NCBI GenBank assembly: GCA_006503475.1
Contig: RSEH01000027.1
Coordinates: 149,231-213,230, forward strand
Length of the DNA: 64,000 nt
Direction: 5' to 3'
DNA from: Stentor roeselii
Lineage: Eukaryota; Ciliophora; Heterotrichea; Heterotrichida; Stentoridae
Positions 27,187 through 38,100 of the stretch are shown piece by piece (position 1 is the first letter of the stretch; each line of letters begins with the position of its first letter). The position numbers were made by a program, and so were the translations under genes. The notes beneath the pieces are model-generated. The model was not told the origin of the DNA and did not search any database. It saw only the letters and a list, made by a program, of their open reading frames with translations.

Positions 27187-29058
27187 ATGAAAAGCAATAA
27201 AGAACTGAAAAATCGACTCACTTTCACTGGAAACATGATTTTAAAGGAACAGAGCTTTGAAGGGAATCGAGAAAGTTACTCTAGGACTATGGTTGATCGA
27301 CTTTCTGAAGAACTTAAACAGAAGGAGTCTGTGATTTCTTTTCTGAATATGCATAACAGTGAATGGAAAGCGAAAAGTGAAGAACTGGTTAAGGAAAACT
27401 CGATGCTTAGAGCCAAGTTAAGTCAGGTTTATGGAGAAAATATGAGTCTGGTTCATCAAAAGCATCAGGATGAAATTGGTAGATATGTTTCTTCAGAGCT
27501 TTATCTAAAACAAGAAACCTCAAAACTAGAAAATAAACTAAAGAGTATCATAAACGAAAACTCCGACCTAGTCCTGAAAAACTCAAATCTTTCTGATGAA
27601 ATCGCCTCACTCAAAGACCAGTTAAAATCTCAACACCCAAAGATAAAAAAGCAAAACACCCAAAACTCCAAATTCCAAACTCTAAAATCTCAATTAGAAT
27701 CCGTGAAATCAACATTCAAAGCCCTTCTAAAAACCAAAGATTCTTTAGAATCCCTTGAAAACCTCTGCAACTTTTCACTAACCTCCTTAAAATCCCAGGC
27801 AGCTCTGAATGAAAACAGCTTGAAACTAGAAAAAAGTCGTTTAGAAGTCTCTCTTCAAATAAGATCGCAAGAGCTCTCTTCTCTATCATCAGACCTTCAT
27901 TCAAAATCCGTTCAAATAAAAGAGTTAGAAGACCAAAACCTTTCCTTAACCAAGTCCTTATCATCTCTGACCTCGAAATACAACCTTCTTGAAAAAGAAT
28001 ATTTAAGAACAAATCCAGTCATAAGTGAAAAATCGAATCAAAACAATTTAAAAAAACTAAAGCAAGACCTTCAAGAGTCAAATGAAAAAAACAATTATCT
28101 TGAAAATTCTCAAAAGCTTTTAATGGACCAGATCCAAAATTCAGTCCTTTCAACCTTAAAAGTCCTTCACATCCCTCCACATCACATCAGCCCAGAAGAG
28201 GTCTTCAAGACTTTCCCAGTAATCAACAACTCAATCTTACAATTATTCGATAAAACCTCAGCCCAATCCTTAAAAATCCAAGAAAACGAAGAAAAAATTT
28301 CAGAACTTCTTGAAAAAATCTCAAAACTCGAATCAAAAAACGATTTTTTCGCCTTAACCCAAAAACACGACCTAGAACAGGAGGTTGATCGTTTAACCAT
28401 TGAAATCAATTCTCTATCTTCACAACTTGAAGAAAAAGACATGAAAATCAAAACTTCCACCATAAAGATCCAAAGACTACAAGAAGAAATCAAGTCCTCA
28501 TTTGAAAAAATCGACTCTTTAAAGCATCAACTATCACAAAGTTCTCATTTCCAAAACCTTGCCAACCATCTCCAAGACTCCCTTTCATTCGAGACAGCTT
28601 CAAAGAACCATCTCGAATCCGAAATCCAGAAACTTCAAAAGAAAATAAAAGACCTTGAAAATCGAAATTCAAAACCCGCGGACCCTCATTCTTTCCTTCT
28701 TCAAAAAATCGAGTCAATGAAGACCGAGCTTGAAAATTTCTGTCCAAGTGAAAACAAGTCCTTTCAAGACCGTCAACAAAAGACCCGCCTGGTGACGTCT
28801 CTTTCAACCCCAGTGAACAAGATGGTCTTTACCTTGAAAATGATAGAAGAAGACCTTTCCTGTAAGTCCTGTCTTAAAATCGAAGACTGTGATTTTTGCA
28901 CTTCAGGACATTTCAGCTGTTCAAAGTGCTTCTCATCTTGCAAGACCTGTCAAGGGACTTACTTGAGTTCCAGTCTTTTTTTCCGTCTTTCGCGAAGATT
29001 ACGTGACTTGTCGCTGAGTTCGAAGGAAGCGAGCGAATTATTAACTGTATTTACTTAA
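27187..29058 (+). CDS. Long coiled-coil protein with C-terminal RING-like Cys/His cluster
   Basis: 623 residues. Residues about 30-500 are almost continuous heptad-type coiled coil (many Leu, Glu, Lys, Ser; for example KLENKLKSIINENSDLV). Near the C-terminus (about 555-585) there is a compact cluster CKSC...CDFC..GHFSCSKC...CKTC, which fits a short C3HC4 pattern of RING type, although the last spacing is smaller than usual. Coiled coil plus C-terminal RING is the layout of Bre1-like E3 ligases, but the spacing makes this only a possibility; a structural basal-body or cortex protein is as likely. It overlaps the PH gene's 3' end by 4 bp. It diverges from the CH gene across 66 bp. Confidence 0.75.
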   Translation: MKSNKELKNRLTFTGNMILKEQSFEGNRESYSRTMVDRLSEELKQKESVISFLNMHNSEWKAKSEELVKENSMLRAKLSQVYGENMSLVHQKHQDEIGRYVSSELYLKQETSKLENKLKSIINENSDLVLKNSNLSDEIASLKDQLKSQHPKIKKQNTQNSKFQTLKSQLESVKSTFKALLKTKDSLESLENLCNFSLTSLKSQAALNENSLKLEKSRLEVSLQIRSQELSSLSSDLHSKSVQIKELEDQNLSLTKSLSSLTSKYNLLEKEYLRTNPVISEKSNQNNLKKLKQDLQESNEKNNYLENSQKLLMDQIQNSVLSTLKVLHIPPHHISPEEVFKTFPVINNSILQLFDKTSAQSLKIQENEEKISELLEKISKLESKNDFFALTQKHDLEQEVDRLTIEINSLSSQLEEKDMKIKTSTIKIQRLQEEIKSSFEKIDSLKHQLSQSSHFQNLANHLQDSLSFETASKNHLESEIQKLQKKIKDLENRNSKPADPHSFLLQKIESMKTELENFCPSENKSFQDRQQKTRLVTSLSTPVNKMVFTLKMIEEDLSCKSCLKIEDCDFCTSGHFSCSKCFSSCKTCQGTYLSSSLFFRLSRRLRDLSLSSKEASELLTVFT

Positions 29059-29405
29059 AGATGCTTCAAACCCGTATGAATGAAGATCTCTCCTAAAACA
29101 CTTATCCACTCGTCTCGACTTTCCTGACTTTCAGCGGCGAAGTAGAATTCTCTGTCAAAAGTCATCATTTTGAAGGTGTTTGCCTTGTTGAGTTCTTCGT
29201 CTGCAGGTAAAATACTGTTGAACTCGGATAATAAGATTTGTTCTGTCGGGTCTTTTAACTTTCCTTGGGTTTTAAAGGTGCAGAGGTAGTTGGGTGTTAG
29301 GACTATCCAACGTTTTCGCCAGCCTTTTAGAAAACGAGACCTTTTTTCAAGCCAGCCTTCTTTTATGATGACTTCGAAGTTCTCTTCTATGGGTTTTCCT
29401 TCCAT
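29055..29405 (-). CDS. Single PH-domain protein
   Basis: 116 residues, almost the whole length being one pleckstrin-homology domain. The marks are IIKEGWLEKRSRFLKGWRKRW with WIVLTPNYLCTF (strands 1-3), FKMMTFDREFYFAA, and the C-terminal helix SRDEWISVLGEI with the invariant Trp. The Lys/Arg pattern in the first loop (EKRSRFLKGWRKR) suggests phosphoinositide binding. Its ATG is only 3 nt after the stop of the large membrane protein gene, on the same strand and in the same frame (TCT TAA TAA ATG). That spacer itself forms the usual TTAATAAATG start element. It may act near membranes as a small adaptor. Confidence 0.88.
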   Translation of the reverse strand: MEGKPIEENFEVIIKEGWLEKRSRFLKGWRKRWIVLTPNYLCTFKTQGKLKDPTEQILLSEFNSILPADEELNKANTFKMMTFDREFYFAAESQESRDEWISVLGEIFIHTGLKHL

Positions 29406-29408
29406 TTA

Positions 29409-32400
29409 TTAAGATTTTAAAGACTCTAGTTCTCGAAATTCGTTTTTGTAGTCAAATAAGGCCAAATCGTTCACCGCTCGGCCTTTTCGCATGAATTTCT
29501 TGATTAGGTAGTAAATTGATAGGGAAAGAAGGAGGACTATTAAGAAAATCACTAAAAGCATCCAGAATTTAAAAGTTTCTTTGAATATCTTGTCGGGTTG
29601 ACTGTATTTTTCGATTGTTAAGGTGAAGGAAGCTGTGCTTATTCCGGATTTTGAGTTTTTCACGTTTATTTTAAAGGATTTTTTTCTTGATTTTTCACAG
29701 GACTTGCTTGTGTCGATTTCGAGCGTGAATGGACTTAAGCTGAATATTGCTTTGGTTCCGCTGTTTACGAGGGCTAGGGTACCGTTTGGGTCGAGGAAGG
29801 TTGAGAGACGAAGAGGGTCTGTTGATGCGTTGGGCAAGTTGAAGTCGATCAGAATGTTTGAGAGGTTGCTGGATAACAGGTCAACAATATGAACAGAGAA
29901 ATTTCCACTATTGTTCATTTGCAAATAAGCATAATGAGGAAAATCATCACTAGAACACCTAAGTGACGACTGAACAGCCTCATAAGTATCAGTATACGCT
30001 AAAATCGATGACTGAAACCTAGGAAGTGTCCAATTATACAAATAGTAAATATTAATATCAGTATTATCCATCGCTATCAATAAATTCGACCCACAAACAA
30101 TAACCGAATACCCAACCAAACTACTCTCAAAGCTAACTAATCCACTATCCTCACAAATCAAATCCCTTTGAAACTTGACAATCCTAAGTCCAAAGTAAAC
30201 ATCAAGTGCATAAATATAAAATACACTAAACATCGGGTCAAAAATAACATCAAAGTCACTCAAATAATAATTATCCAAAAAGAAAACTTCAGAAAAAATA
30301 CAAGAATGATTAAAAATCGTCAAAATCCCTCCTTGAATGATTCCATGAGTGATCGTCAAATGATTACTATAAAAAGTTGAAAGTGATTGAATGTAGTACT
30401 CTTCAGCAGTTAAAACAATAAACTCGCCTCCATTGAGTCCAGTAGTCTTCATCTTAAGTGGAGAAAAGTCGACATTCAGCACATGTTCCACCCAAAGTCC
30501 AAAAAAATCGTATTTAGCGAAGACCAGAACATGAAATAAAGAATCAAGTCCTGATATTTCTTTATAAATATTCTGAGCAACTGAGCATCCAACTACAAAG
30601 TAAACAGATTCCAAGTCATTAATCACAGAACCAGTGTGACAGTCACAGATGTAAGAATTATTCACATCAAAAGTTTGAATCTCTAGAATTTCTGACATGC
30701 TGAAATCAAGAATGTAAAGTTGACACATTTTTACAGAAATAAACATCTGCAACTTCTGAGAGTAGAAAATAACGTCGTAGTTTTCTTGTGGCTTTAGTTC
30801 TCGACTCATGTAAAAACGTTGTCCAAGTTGCACGTAGTCCGGGTTGTCCACCAGTTGTCCGTTTAAGTCTTGCCCTAAGAAAATGTCTCCAAGAGGTAGG
30901 AGAAAGACTTGTCCACATTGATATTTCATGTTATTTTCCTGTATTTGCCTTATTTTTGTTTCATTTTTATATATTGTCTCGCCATTCACCATCAGACTAA
31001 GAGGAATCGAGAGGTTTACCTCGTTAAATTGATTTTCAATTGAACAGTTAATCAATGCTCCATATTGAATACTAGAAATATTATCATTTTCAATGATTTT
31101 TACAGTGAAGTTCAAATTGTTGTATTTTTCAGGAACTTCAAATAAAGACACGAAATTTTCATTTAAAAAGTAAAGACGAAGAGGGTGGGTTTCATCTGAG
31201 TACCCTGAGAACTCTGGCCAGTTGTTTAGAGAAACGTTTACAATAGTTGAATTTGTCACCCATTGAAGCGTGTTGATTATCAGAATTTGAGACTCGGTGT
31301 AACTGATCAGGTAATCTTTGTAAAGTTTCAGTTTTCCTCCAGGCAAGACTAAGAATTTTTTTAAATAGTTGAAGTAAAAATCGTACATATGAACTTGAAA
31401 GTCCTCATCTACTACTAAAATATTTGTATATGATAAGATCTTCTTTCCTGAATAGTCTAAAGATAACATCGGTCCATTTATTTCGTTTTTAATCAACCAA
31501 GTCGTGTCAAGGTCAATTATCATTAGTTGGCTTGTATTCAGTAAAACTGCCAGGTAGTTATCTTGAAGTAAAAAAGAACTTTCAATTTTACCTGGAAGCT
31601 TAGAATTCATTATTTTATCAGGGAACCAGATGCGATTATCAAATATTTTATAAGTATAAGCCCCAAATTCAGCCTCACAAACAATGTAATATCTTGAACA
31701 ACTCACTCTTAAACAAGGACTTTTTAATGATTCTTTCGAGGTTACTAGAAATAAAGGATCTGATGAATAAATAATCAATCCTGTGAAATTTTCAGAAATC
31801 TCAGCATAGATCACGTAGCCTACTTCACATTTTATTATATTTTTTATATTAGCTCCTGATTCTGAAATAGAAGTGATTAAAGATGTCTGGTTGTAAATAG
31901 AAGCTGTTGATATATTGTATAAAATTATAATATCACCATTTCCTACAATTGATGTAAAATTATTTGGACCGATTTCAAGTTTTTCAACTTCTCGAAAGTT
32001 TGGCACCCATTTCAATTCATCTTTAAAATAAGAGCATTGACAATCAAGTTGAAAATTACAACTTTTCACTGAAAGATTCCCTCCAATGACATACATTTGC
32101 CAAGGTATCCAAACCTGAGCAGTTAAATTATCAAAGTAAACTTCAATGGCTTCCATTGCGAAAGGCTGGGCATATCCAGGATTTTTATCAGGTCGTGAAA
32201 CATTAAAAAACAAAGAAGCAGTCCGAAGTGGAAACTGTTGAAGAGCAGTTAAGTTATACCTAAAGCTTTGTTCAGAAGAGGAAAAAGTAAGTTTCGGGTA
32301 ATAAAAAGTGACATTAAAAAGCTCAATACTTCCATTTTGACCAGATAAAAACACACAGTTCGACTTGTAATAACTGTAAACACCCCAGTTGATTCCATGA

Positions 32401-33482
32401 GTTTTCTTCACAAAGCTGGCATTTCCTGTGATTTGGAAGTTTTCTCCCAGTTCAAACAGCCAAAAAACGTCCTGTCTTTCAACAAGGACATAATCATTAA
32501 ACTCAGTGTATGAAAAGTGAACGTTTTCGAATACCCGAGGCTCTTGTTTCGTGTAAACCTGTTGAAAGTCAAAACTTGAGATGATGAAACCATTGACCAG
32601 TCCTATCATTAAGTAACGTTTAAAGATGTTCAGCTGTAAAGAAGTCACATTGCAGGCAAAAGAAGGAAGTTTCAAGGAATTCGAGATATAAAAAACATTT
32701 TGAGAACTCAGGTCTATGCGAATTATCTCAGACCCCACAGGAACTATTACAAAAAACTGGAATTTGTTAGAAACTGAAAAAATTTCATTGTATTGGTCCA
32801 CTTGGTAGTTCAGTTCAATTTCTTGAAAGACTGTTGGGAAAGTTGAGTTAGTTATGTTCAGGAATATCAAAACTGGACCTTTTTCTCGGTAACCTGTTAT
32901 TAAAAGAATGGAATCTATCCCCCCTTGGACTAGTCTTGGAAGGTGTAGGTCGTCAAGGGGCAGATCAATCAACACAGGGTCTCCAAACCCCGGCTTAAAG
33001 CTCAAGATTTTAATAGGAACAAAGTAAAGTCGATATTGAAACTTCCAAGTTATAACAAAAAGTCCGAAATTTTCAGGACCTGAGTAAAATTGACAAGAAT
33101 GGATTGAATCAAGAGTCACTTCTGTCAAGTTCCACAACATCTGGAACTGGAGATTAAGATAAAAAATAGTGACCTCGTTTTCACTGTAATAAATCAACAA
33201 TTGGTTAGAACTCGAGTCACTGAACCAAGACTGTACTAAAAGAATTCGATTAAATCCTTCTATGCCCGGGTAATTAAAAGTTGACTGGACGTAAGAAGAG
33301 CTAGTCTGTAAAACTGTATTATTTTCTGGAGAAATTCGGAAAATCAAGTTGTCCCCTGAAAAAAAGTCGTTGAGGGCAAGAGAGAAACTTTCATCCTCAT
33401 CTAAGATGTAAGCCGGTGACATGTCTTTGATCTTGACGAGGGACAGCGAAGAAATGATTAAAAAACTGAACCAGAATATCAT
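29409..33482 (-). CDS. Large type I membrane protein with N-glycosylated ectodomain
   Basis: 1,357 residues. A signal peptide spans 1-15 (MIFWFSFLIISSLSL), followed by about 1,290 extracellular residues rich in beta-strand-like stretches and Asn-X-Ser/Thr sites (for example NLTEV, NITNST, NVSLNN). A transmembrane helix lies at about 1306-1328 (FWMLLVIFLIVLLLSLSIYY) and a ~30-residue cytoplasmic tail follows (KKFMRKGRAVNDLALFDYK). Short repeats of the style 'xxIxxxxDLxxxWxxx' give it a propeller-like rhythm, but I cannot name a domain. Few Cys are present, unlike the LamG/Cys-rich receptors downstream. A surface receptor or adhesion protein is likely. It diverges from the CCDC177-like gene across 67 bp. 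Confidence 0.7.
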   Translation of the reverse strand: MIFWFSFLIISSLSLVKIKDMSPAYILDEDESFSLALNDFFSGDNLIFRISPENNTVLQTSSSYVQSTFNYPGIEGFNRILLVQSWFSDSSSNQLLIYYSENEVTIFYLNLQFQMLWNLTEVTLDSIHSCQFYSGPENFGLFVITWKFQYRLYFVPIKILSFKPGFGDPVLIDLPLDDLHLPRLVQGGIDSILLITGYREKGPVLIFLNITNSTFPTVFQEIELNYQVDQYNEIFSVSNKFQFFVIVPVGSEIIRIDLSSQNVFYISNSLKLPSFACNVTSLQLNIFKRYLMIGLVNGFIISSFDFQQVYTKQEPRVFENVHFSYTEFNDYVLVERQDVFWLFELGENFQITGNASFVKKTHGINWGVYSYYKSNCVFLSGQNGSIELFNVTFYYPKLTFSSSEQSFRYNLTALQQFPLRTASLFFNVSRPDKNPGYAQPFAMEAIEVYFDNLTAQVWIPWQMYVIGGNLSVKSCNFQLDCQCSYFKDELKWVPNFREVEKLEIGPNNFTSIVGNGDIIILYNISTASIYNQTSLITSISESGANIKNIIKCEVGYVIYAEISENFTGLIIYSSDPLFLVTSKESLKSPCLRVSCSRYYIVCEAEFGAYTYKIFDNRIWFPDKIMNSKLPGKIESSFLLQDNYLAVLLNTSQLMIIDLDTTWLIKNEINGPMLSLDYSGKKILSYTNILVVDEDFQVHMYDFYFNYLKKFLVLPGGKLKLYKDYLISYTESQILIINTLQWVTNSTIVNVSLNNWPEFSGYSDETHPLRLYFLNENFVSLFEVPEKYNNLNFTVKIIENDNISSIQYGALINCSIENQFNEVNLSIPLSLMVNGETIYKNETKIRQIQENNMKYQCGQVFLLPLGDIFLGQDLNGQLVDNPDYVQLGQRFYMSRELKPQENYDVIFYSQKLQMFISVKMCQLYILDFSMSEILEIQTFDVNNSYICDCHTGSVINDLESVYFVVGCSVAQNIYKEISGLDSLFHVLVFAKYDFFGLWVEHVLNVDFSPLKMKTTGLNGGEFIVLTAEEYYIQSLSTFYSNHLTITHGIIQGGILTIFNHSCIFSEVFFLDNYYLSDFDVIFDPMFSVFYIYALDVYFGLRIVKFQRDLICEDSGLVSFESSLVGYSVIVCGSNLLIAMDNTDINIYYLYNWTLPRFQSSILAYTDTYEAVQSSLRCSSDDFPHYAYLQMNNSGNFSVHIVDLLSSNLSNILIDFNLPNASTDPLRLSTFLDPNGTLALVNSGTKAIFSLSPFTLEIDTSKSCEKSRKKSFKINVKNSKSGISTASFTLTIEKYSQPDKIFKETFKFWMLLVIFLIVLLLSLSIYYLIKKFMRKGRAVNDLALFDYKNEFRELESLKS

Positions 33483-33549
33483 AAATTATGAACAAATTAA
33501 ATCTTAACAAAATCCAGCTTTTTTCACTTCGATTATAAATTCAGTTTCC

Positions 33550-34968
33550 ATGAAAAGTGTTTCACTGAAAAACTATGGAGAAAAACTCGAAACTGAAAGA
33601 CTTAACACCCCGCTGTCACTTGAAGCTTGTTACCGTGAAGGCATCGACCCAGAAGACCTGGTTTTTTATCCTTTTGAGGACTTTGCTCGACCAAACACGC
33701 AGAAAACGATTCAGAAGATGAACTTCGACTTTTATGAAACTCAAAGACAGAAACTCTTGAAAATCGTGAAAAAACAGTACCAGTCTTTACTCAAAACTCA
33801 TAAAAGGACTCGGTCTCATAAGTCAGTTCTTTTAGGAGAACTGGTTTCTGAGGAGATTGAGAGACTTAAGCAGAAAAAGATGAAATATATTTCGAAACTT
33901 GTCAATTTCAAACTTGGGAATATTAAAAATACTGTTGAAGGCAGCAAAACTGAAGAAAACTTTAAAATGAGCAGCACTGTTTCTTCTAGATTTAACTTGG
34001 CAAGCACTTCAAGAGAATTCAGTAAAAATAATGAAGAGGTTCAAACTGTTTTTAAGAAAAACTTGGAAAAAGATGCAGCTTTGATTAGAGAGGAAAGGAT
34101 TAAACAGCAGAAAATGATGGAAAATGAAAAGGCGAGAATTATTGATGCGGAAAAAAGAAGGAAAGAAGCTGAATTGAAACTTGCTGAACATCTTAGAAGG
34201 GTGAGGATCATGAGAGAAAGGGAAAATCAGGAAAAACAAGAAAAAATACAGAAAAAAATGAAACAGTCGGAAAAAAAACTGCAGTCTTTGGAATTAAAGA
34301 GAACTGAAGATAAACAGGACAAGATCTTGAAAGGAAAGGAAAGAATTTCAAGAGTTATTTCTTTGAAAAATGTTTATGAAGAGACTATCAAGGAGATTAG
34401 AGATCAAATCATGAAGAAAGAAAATGAAAAAATTGAACATCATGTTGGAAAAAAGAATAAAAATCGAGAAGAGTTCTTGATTAGGATTAAGGAAAAAAAT
34501 AAACAACATGATATCAAGTCTAAAATTTCTAGAGAAAAAATTGAGGAAAATATTGAAGAGAGGAAAAGGATGACTTTGGAAAATTTTAAGAGTATGAGTC
34601 AAAAACTTGATAATCTAAAAACTGAAAGAAAAGAACACCAAGATATGATGAAGCAAAAAAATAAACTAAGAGAAGTTGAAAGAAACTGGAACTTCGAAAG
34701 AGCTCAGAAAAAGGAAGAGTTTTACAGAAAAGAAGTCATGGACGGAATCAAATCGAGCTTAGTCAGAGTCCAAAATATTGAATCAGCAAGAGATTTCATG
34801 AGAAGATTCCGTTATGACTTGAATGTCAAAACTCAAGCCAGCAGGGCCAAAATTGATCAAGAAATTTATTTGATGGAGGTTAAAAAAAAGTATGACATTG
34901 ATAAGATTAATCAGATTTTGAATGAAGCGCCGACTGAGACTGAGAAAGAATTTTATTCAACTAGATAA
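33550..34968 (+). CDS. CCDC177-like coiled-coil protein
   Basis: 472 residues. The N-terminal stretch TPLSLEACYREGIDPEDLVF (20-39) is the mark of the CCDC177 family, where a similar 'SLEAC...G..P.ELL' segment precedes a long coiled coil. Residues about 130-470 are extremely rich in Lys, Glu, Arg and Met (for example ERIKQQKMMENEKARI), giving a long charged helix. No signal, membrane segment or catalytic motif is visible. Function in other organisms is poorly known; the long charged helices and the ciliated host make a ciliary or cortical structural role plausible. The start ATG (33,550) follows TTATAAATTCAGTTTCC, so the TATA element is about 13 nt upstream rather than adjacent as in most neighbours. 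Confidence 0.7.
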   Translation: MKSVSLKNYGEKLETERLNTPLSLEACYREGIDPEDLVFYPFEDFARPNTQKTIQKMNFDFYETQRQKLLKIVKKQYQSLLKTHKRTRSHKSVLLGELVSEEIERLKQKKMKYISKLVNFKLGNIKNTVEGSKTEENFKMSSTVSSRFNLASTSREFSKNNEEVQTVFKKNLEKDAALIREERIKQQKMMENEKARIIDAEKRRKEAELKLAEHLRRVRIMRERENQEKQEKIQKKMKQSEKKLQSLELKRTEDKQDKILKGKERISRVISLKNVYEETIKEIRDQIMKKENEKIEHHVGKKNKNREEFLIRIKEKNKQHDIKSKISREKIEENIEERKRMTLENFKSMSQKLDNLKTERKEHQDMMKQKNKLREVERNWNFERAQKKEEFYRKEVMDGIKSSLVRVQNIESARDFMRRFRYDLNVKTQASRAKIDQEIYLMEVKKKYDIDKINQILNEAPTETEKEFYSTR

Positions 34969-35102
34969 ATTTCTTGAGTTTTTAAGATTCAGTGTTTTTA
35001 GGGTTAAATGTATGATGTTTTAAGAGTTTACTCAGATGAGATTCAGAACCAAAAAACTGAAAACAATTTATCTTAACTAATAACTTTATTTAATATCAAT
35101 CT

Positions 35103-38100
35103 TCATGTAATACTCTTAGCCTGTGACCCTACAAAATTAGTAGCAAAACGATTTGCAAATTGAAGAGCTCTAACTTTTTCAAACTTGATCCACAGAAGTT
35201 TCATCCCTTTGTAAAACGTATAAATAGAAATAATAACTTGCACAAACATAGATGCCAGAACTGTATAAATAATAGTCTCTTCATACATCTTCTGAGCAGA
35301 AACACTCAGATCCCACAAGTAGAGATAACTGATGACCATGACTAAAGTAATTGCAATTTCCCCAGTGATATTCGACAAAAGAATCGCATTATCTTTAAAC
35401 GGGCGATAATAAATCAAAAAGCCTAAATTCCCAATCGAAAACGCGATATTTAACCCTCCTTGAAGCAATGGAACCGAGTTAAGGTAAATCTGGCAAAATG
35501 CATAAGCAACACGTCTAGAAATATACAACAAGTAGAACTGAGAACTCCAAAACCCTTGATCATTTTTGAATTCCCCAAAAAGACTTCCCCATTTCCTCTG
35601 AAAGCCTTCAGTGGGTTCACGAATTTTCGTCAACGAAATACATGAAGTGACAAAAATCAAAGGAGGGGTCAACACAGATGCGATCTAAATACCGACTACC
35701 GCTGTGAGTGTCGCAAAGAACTGACTAAGATACCCTTGAAAAGGCGACAAAACACTCTACATAAACTTTACAGCCTTAAGTTGAACAACACTAAAAATCA
35801 AAATCTCTAAAATACTTTGAGTCCAATACCTCAAAAAAAAGCTGTATTTGTAATTTCCTAAGATTTTAATAGCCTTAGCAGCCATGGCCCCGCCTTGACA
35901 TTTCGACAGAGCATAAAGAAAAGGCCACATGAGAAGAGTCATAACAAATATCAGTAAAATCTTTCCAGTATTAATCAAAAACATGGAAGTCTTCAACCCG
36001 TAACTTCTCGCTTCAAGGTAAGGTTCAGAACTCGCTTTTTCATCAAGAAAGCTGAAAAGATTAGGAAGGATGTTGTACCCTGCGAATCCTTTTAAGAAAG
36101 TTCTCAGGTTTGGGGTCAGTTTATTGCTGTTCAATGGCAGAAAGACGAGGATTTGAATTGAGTTTAACAAGGCCCAGGCCGCTGCTGGGTTACTTATGAT
36201 TGAAGACCCGACCGAAGTGGAGACTGCGGCTTGGACTACTGCGCCGATTGAGCCGAGGATGACTTGTATTGAAGGGTCAATTATCACTGGGGTGAAGGAA
36301 GGAAGACTGCCTTTGAAGTGATAGTCTTTTAGTTGAGATCTGTTCTTGCTGTAGAGAGGATGAGGGAATAGAGAGACTTGAAGCTGTGTATTGTTTTCAA
36401 CGGAATTTTTAAAGCTTAGTCCGAAAGTGAATTCGAAATTTTCAGTTACCTTTAAAAGATTCGTTTTAAGGTCTGTTCTGTTAGTAATGGAAAAAACGAA
36501 ACTTTCTTCAGTGATGTTTGAAAGAAAAGACTCAGAAAAGGTTAATTTTGCCAGGGTTATTGAGAGGATTGTTAAAACTCCTGAAAAGTAGTGCTTGATA
36601 CAAGAGTTGTTCTCAGAGACATACCTGAACCCCAGGTCACATTCACATAAAGAAGAACTATTTACATTTGCATTGTTCACACATTTTGTGCAGAAAGGAA
36701 AGCATTTAATGCAAAGAGGAGGACAGTCTTCACAAGCACCTTTTGACAAATACTTGAAATCTTCACATCTGCAGTCTCCTTGAATAGGCGTCATGTTTTT
36801 GTAAATACATTCAGTGCACATGTCGATGTTTTCACAATCAGAACAGTTACCTGGGCACTTAGAGCACTTCAACAATGAATTCGAGGAACTATTGAAGAAC
36901 CCTTTCAAACACTGACATTGAATACCATCAAAACCTGCAAATTTATCAATACAAACCTGACAATTACTGAAATGATTACAGATTTTGCAGTTAAAATGAC
37001 ATTTTAAGCAAGTTCCTTCTACAGTGATCTGAGTTTCATTATAATATCCCTGAACACACAAGCATCCTCCAGTAGACCTGGGATATGAATTTGAATCGAC
37101 GCACTTTTCACATAGAAACTCTTTGGAACAACTGCGACATTCACTAAAACAAGCCAAACAAGACCCACTGATGTCTAAAGAAGACTTGTTGTAAAAGCCT
37201 TCAATACAGAAACAACCGACTTCCTCATGTGGCGCAGAGTGAACGTCGATACAAGAGTCACAAAGAAAAGCCTTGGAGCAGCTCTTGCAGTTTGAATGGC
37301 AAGGGTCGCATGAGCCTCCAGATTCTAAAGTACTTAAATTGTAAAAGCCTTCTTCGCATTTACACCCGTAGTCAGCTTTTGGAATCGCTTTTAAAGTTAA
37401 GCAGTCCTTGCAGAGGTCGGCCTTTTCACAGGAATGACAGGTTGAGTGGCAATTTAGACATGTGTTCGAGGAGGTGAGTTGAGAGGTGTTGTAATAACCG
37501 ACCTTGCAGGTGCAGCCTACTGTTGGGTGAGGACTGGCGTTGATGTCTTGGCAGGTCATGCAGATATGTGATGTGTTGCACGTCAAGCAGTCAAGGTCGC
37601 ATTTCAAGCAAGTCCCAGAGTTGATCAAAGCAGTGACATTGTAAAACCCTTCCTTGCATATACATCCAATATCCTTATGAACAAGAGCATTACTCTGTGC
37701 ACAGGTTTCACATTGTAAATTATTTTTACAAGTGGCACATTCACCATAGCATGGTTTACACACGAAAGTGCTGCTAGTGAAATATTTTCCATCAGGGCAA
37801 GTGCATGGTGAAGAAGAAGCCACTCCATCTGAACAAATACAATTAACCACTGCTGAGTTCATTGTACAGCTATTCGACCCACAGGTGGTGCAGTTTAAAC
37901 AATTTTGATCCATACACCCTGATGTGCAAGGACTGCAGGTTGTTGCATCTGAAGTCGAAATGCAGTAGTCTAAAAGCTCTTCTTGTATCGAAGGGTTGCA
38001 AGGCCAGCTGCATGTCGGAACAAGACAGTTAGGCCCACTGTAAGACCCTGAGTAAAAAGATGTCAAATCAACACTAGAATCATACAGATAAAAACTCCAA

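Noticed and set aside
33816-34602. Three Phe-rich minus-strand frames
   Set aside because: Antisense of the Lys/Glu-rich CCDC177-like coiled coil, the usual source of Phe-rich artefacts.
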